NCBI RefSeq assembly: GCF_029395675.1
Contig: NZ_CP115184.1
Location: 1,798,001 to 1,862,000 of the forward strand
Reading direction: 5' to 3'
Length of the DNA stretch: 64,000 nt
Source of the DNA: Janibacter cremeus
GTDB taxonomy: Bacteria; Actinomycetota; Actinomycetes; Actinomycetales; Dermatophilaceae
Shown here: in pieces, positions 62,116 to 64,000 of the stretch
Layout of the letters: every line of letters starts with the position of its first letter
Position numbering within the stretch: the first letter of the stretch is position 1
Program-made: the position numbers and the translations under genes
Notes under the pieces: model-generated
The model's database searches: none
Seen by the model: the letters and a program-made list of their open reading frames with translations, nothing else
Told to the model about the DNA's origin: nothing

Positions 62116-62119
<4 letters not shown>
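61370..62119 (-). CDS. sdhB: Succinate dehydrogenase / fumarate reductase iron-sulfur subunit
   Basis: 249 residues from GTG 62119, which overlaps the sdhA stop and has GGAG 6 nt upstream; ATG 62113 is the alternative. It carries a 2Fe-2S cluster ([12 protein letters not shown] with a later TCQLH), a 4Fe-4S cluster ([12 protein letters not shown]) and a 3Fe-4S cluster ([15 protein letters not shown]). It passes electrons from the flavoprotein to the quinone site. Length and the LTLKIWRQ start fit the actinobacterial type with a single cytochrome-b subunit, outside this window. Confidence 0.95.
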
Positions 62120-63999
<1,880 letters not shown>

Positions 64000-64000
64000 C

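Overview
The window is chromosomal DNA of a high-G+C (roughly 70 %) actinobacterium, most likely an order Micrococcales species of the Intrasporangiaceae/Dermacoccaceae type. Lineage markers are mycothiol S-conjugate amidase (mca), an RpfB resuscitation-promoting factor, an actinobacterial MetRS, DUF4307 and DUF501 proteins, and many apparently leaderless genes. From memory, gene order parallels two neighbouring blocks of the Mycobacterium tuberculosis chromosome: cbs-metB-greA-DUF4307-mca-hemolysin III-cis-prenyltransferase-phoH, and metG-tatD-rpfB-rsmA-ispE-glmU-prs-rplY-pth-mfd-mazG-eno-divIC-DUF501-ppx.

Layout. 1-7.8 kb: a cell-wall hydrolase behind a structured leader, phoH, a short-chain cis-prenyltransferase, a TrhA membrane protein, the mca operon, greA and msrA. 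7.8-17.4 kb: a DUF1992 protein, dienoyl-CoA reductase, an SGNH hydrolase, a PGRP amidase with three SLH repeats, a Bax-inhibitor protein and the transsulfuration pair metB/cbs. 17.4-18.9 kb: an iron-box-controlled siderophore-interacting protein gene broken by a one-base frameshift, a 5'-truncated and frameshifted HNH nuclease gene, and an odd UAA-anticodon tRNA with a very strong terminator. 18.9-36.0 kb: ppx, DUF501, divIC, eno, a polysaccharide pyruvyltransferase-like gene, a VOC-GNAT fusion, mazG, a SurA-like lipoprotein, mfd, pth, rplY, a drug/metabolite exporter with a divergent CGNR regulator, prs and glmU. 36.2-49.3 kb: a block not recalled at this place in mycobacteria, made of a peptidoglycan-binding-repeat protein, a complete sugar phosphotransferase cluster (fruR-fruK-fruA-ptsH-ptsI; split GlcNAc permease IIB-IIA and GntR-IIC-nagA) and three poorly characterised genes ending at tRNA-Gln. 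49.4-64 kb: regulators, a VOC protein, a methyltransferase, ABC-F, ispE, rsmA, rpfB, tatD, metG, a TetR/CPBP divergent pair and sdhB-sdhA, which runs to the window edge.

How the genes work together. EI and HPr phosphorylate the fructose and GlcNAc permeases, FruK and NagA process the incoming sugars, and GlmU returns amino sugars to wall synthesis. Three wall-active proteins (SLT protein, SLH amidase, RpfB) serve envelope turnover. Prs, Pth, RplY, Mfd, MetG, RsmA and Eno are housekeeping.

The strongest unexplained signal is a 9-mer, CGAAGGGGG/CCCCCTTCG, found by eye at 34 places on both strands, far above chance. It often sits in protein linkers, and several copies face each other to make hairpins. 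A second pattern is a TANNNT-like hexamer placed 6 or 7 nt before the start codon of nine genes, which fits leaderless transcription.
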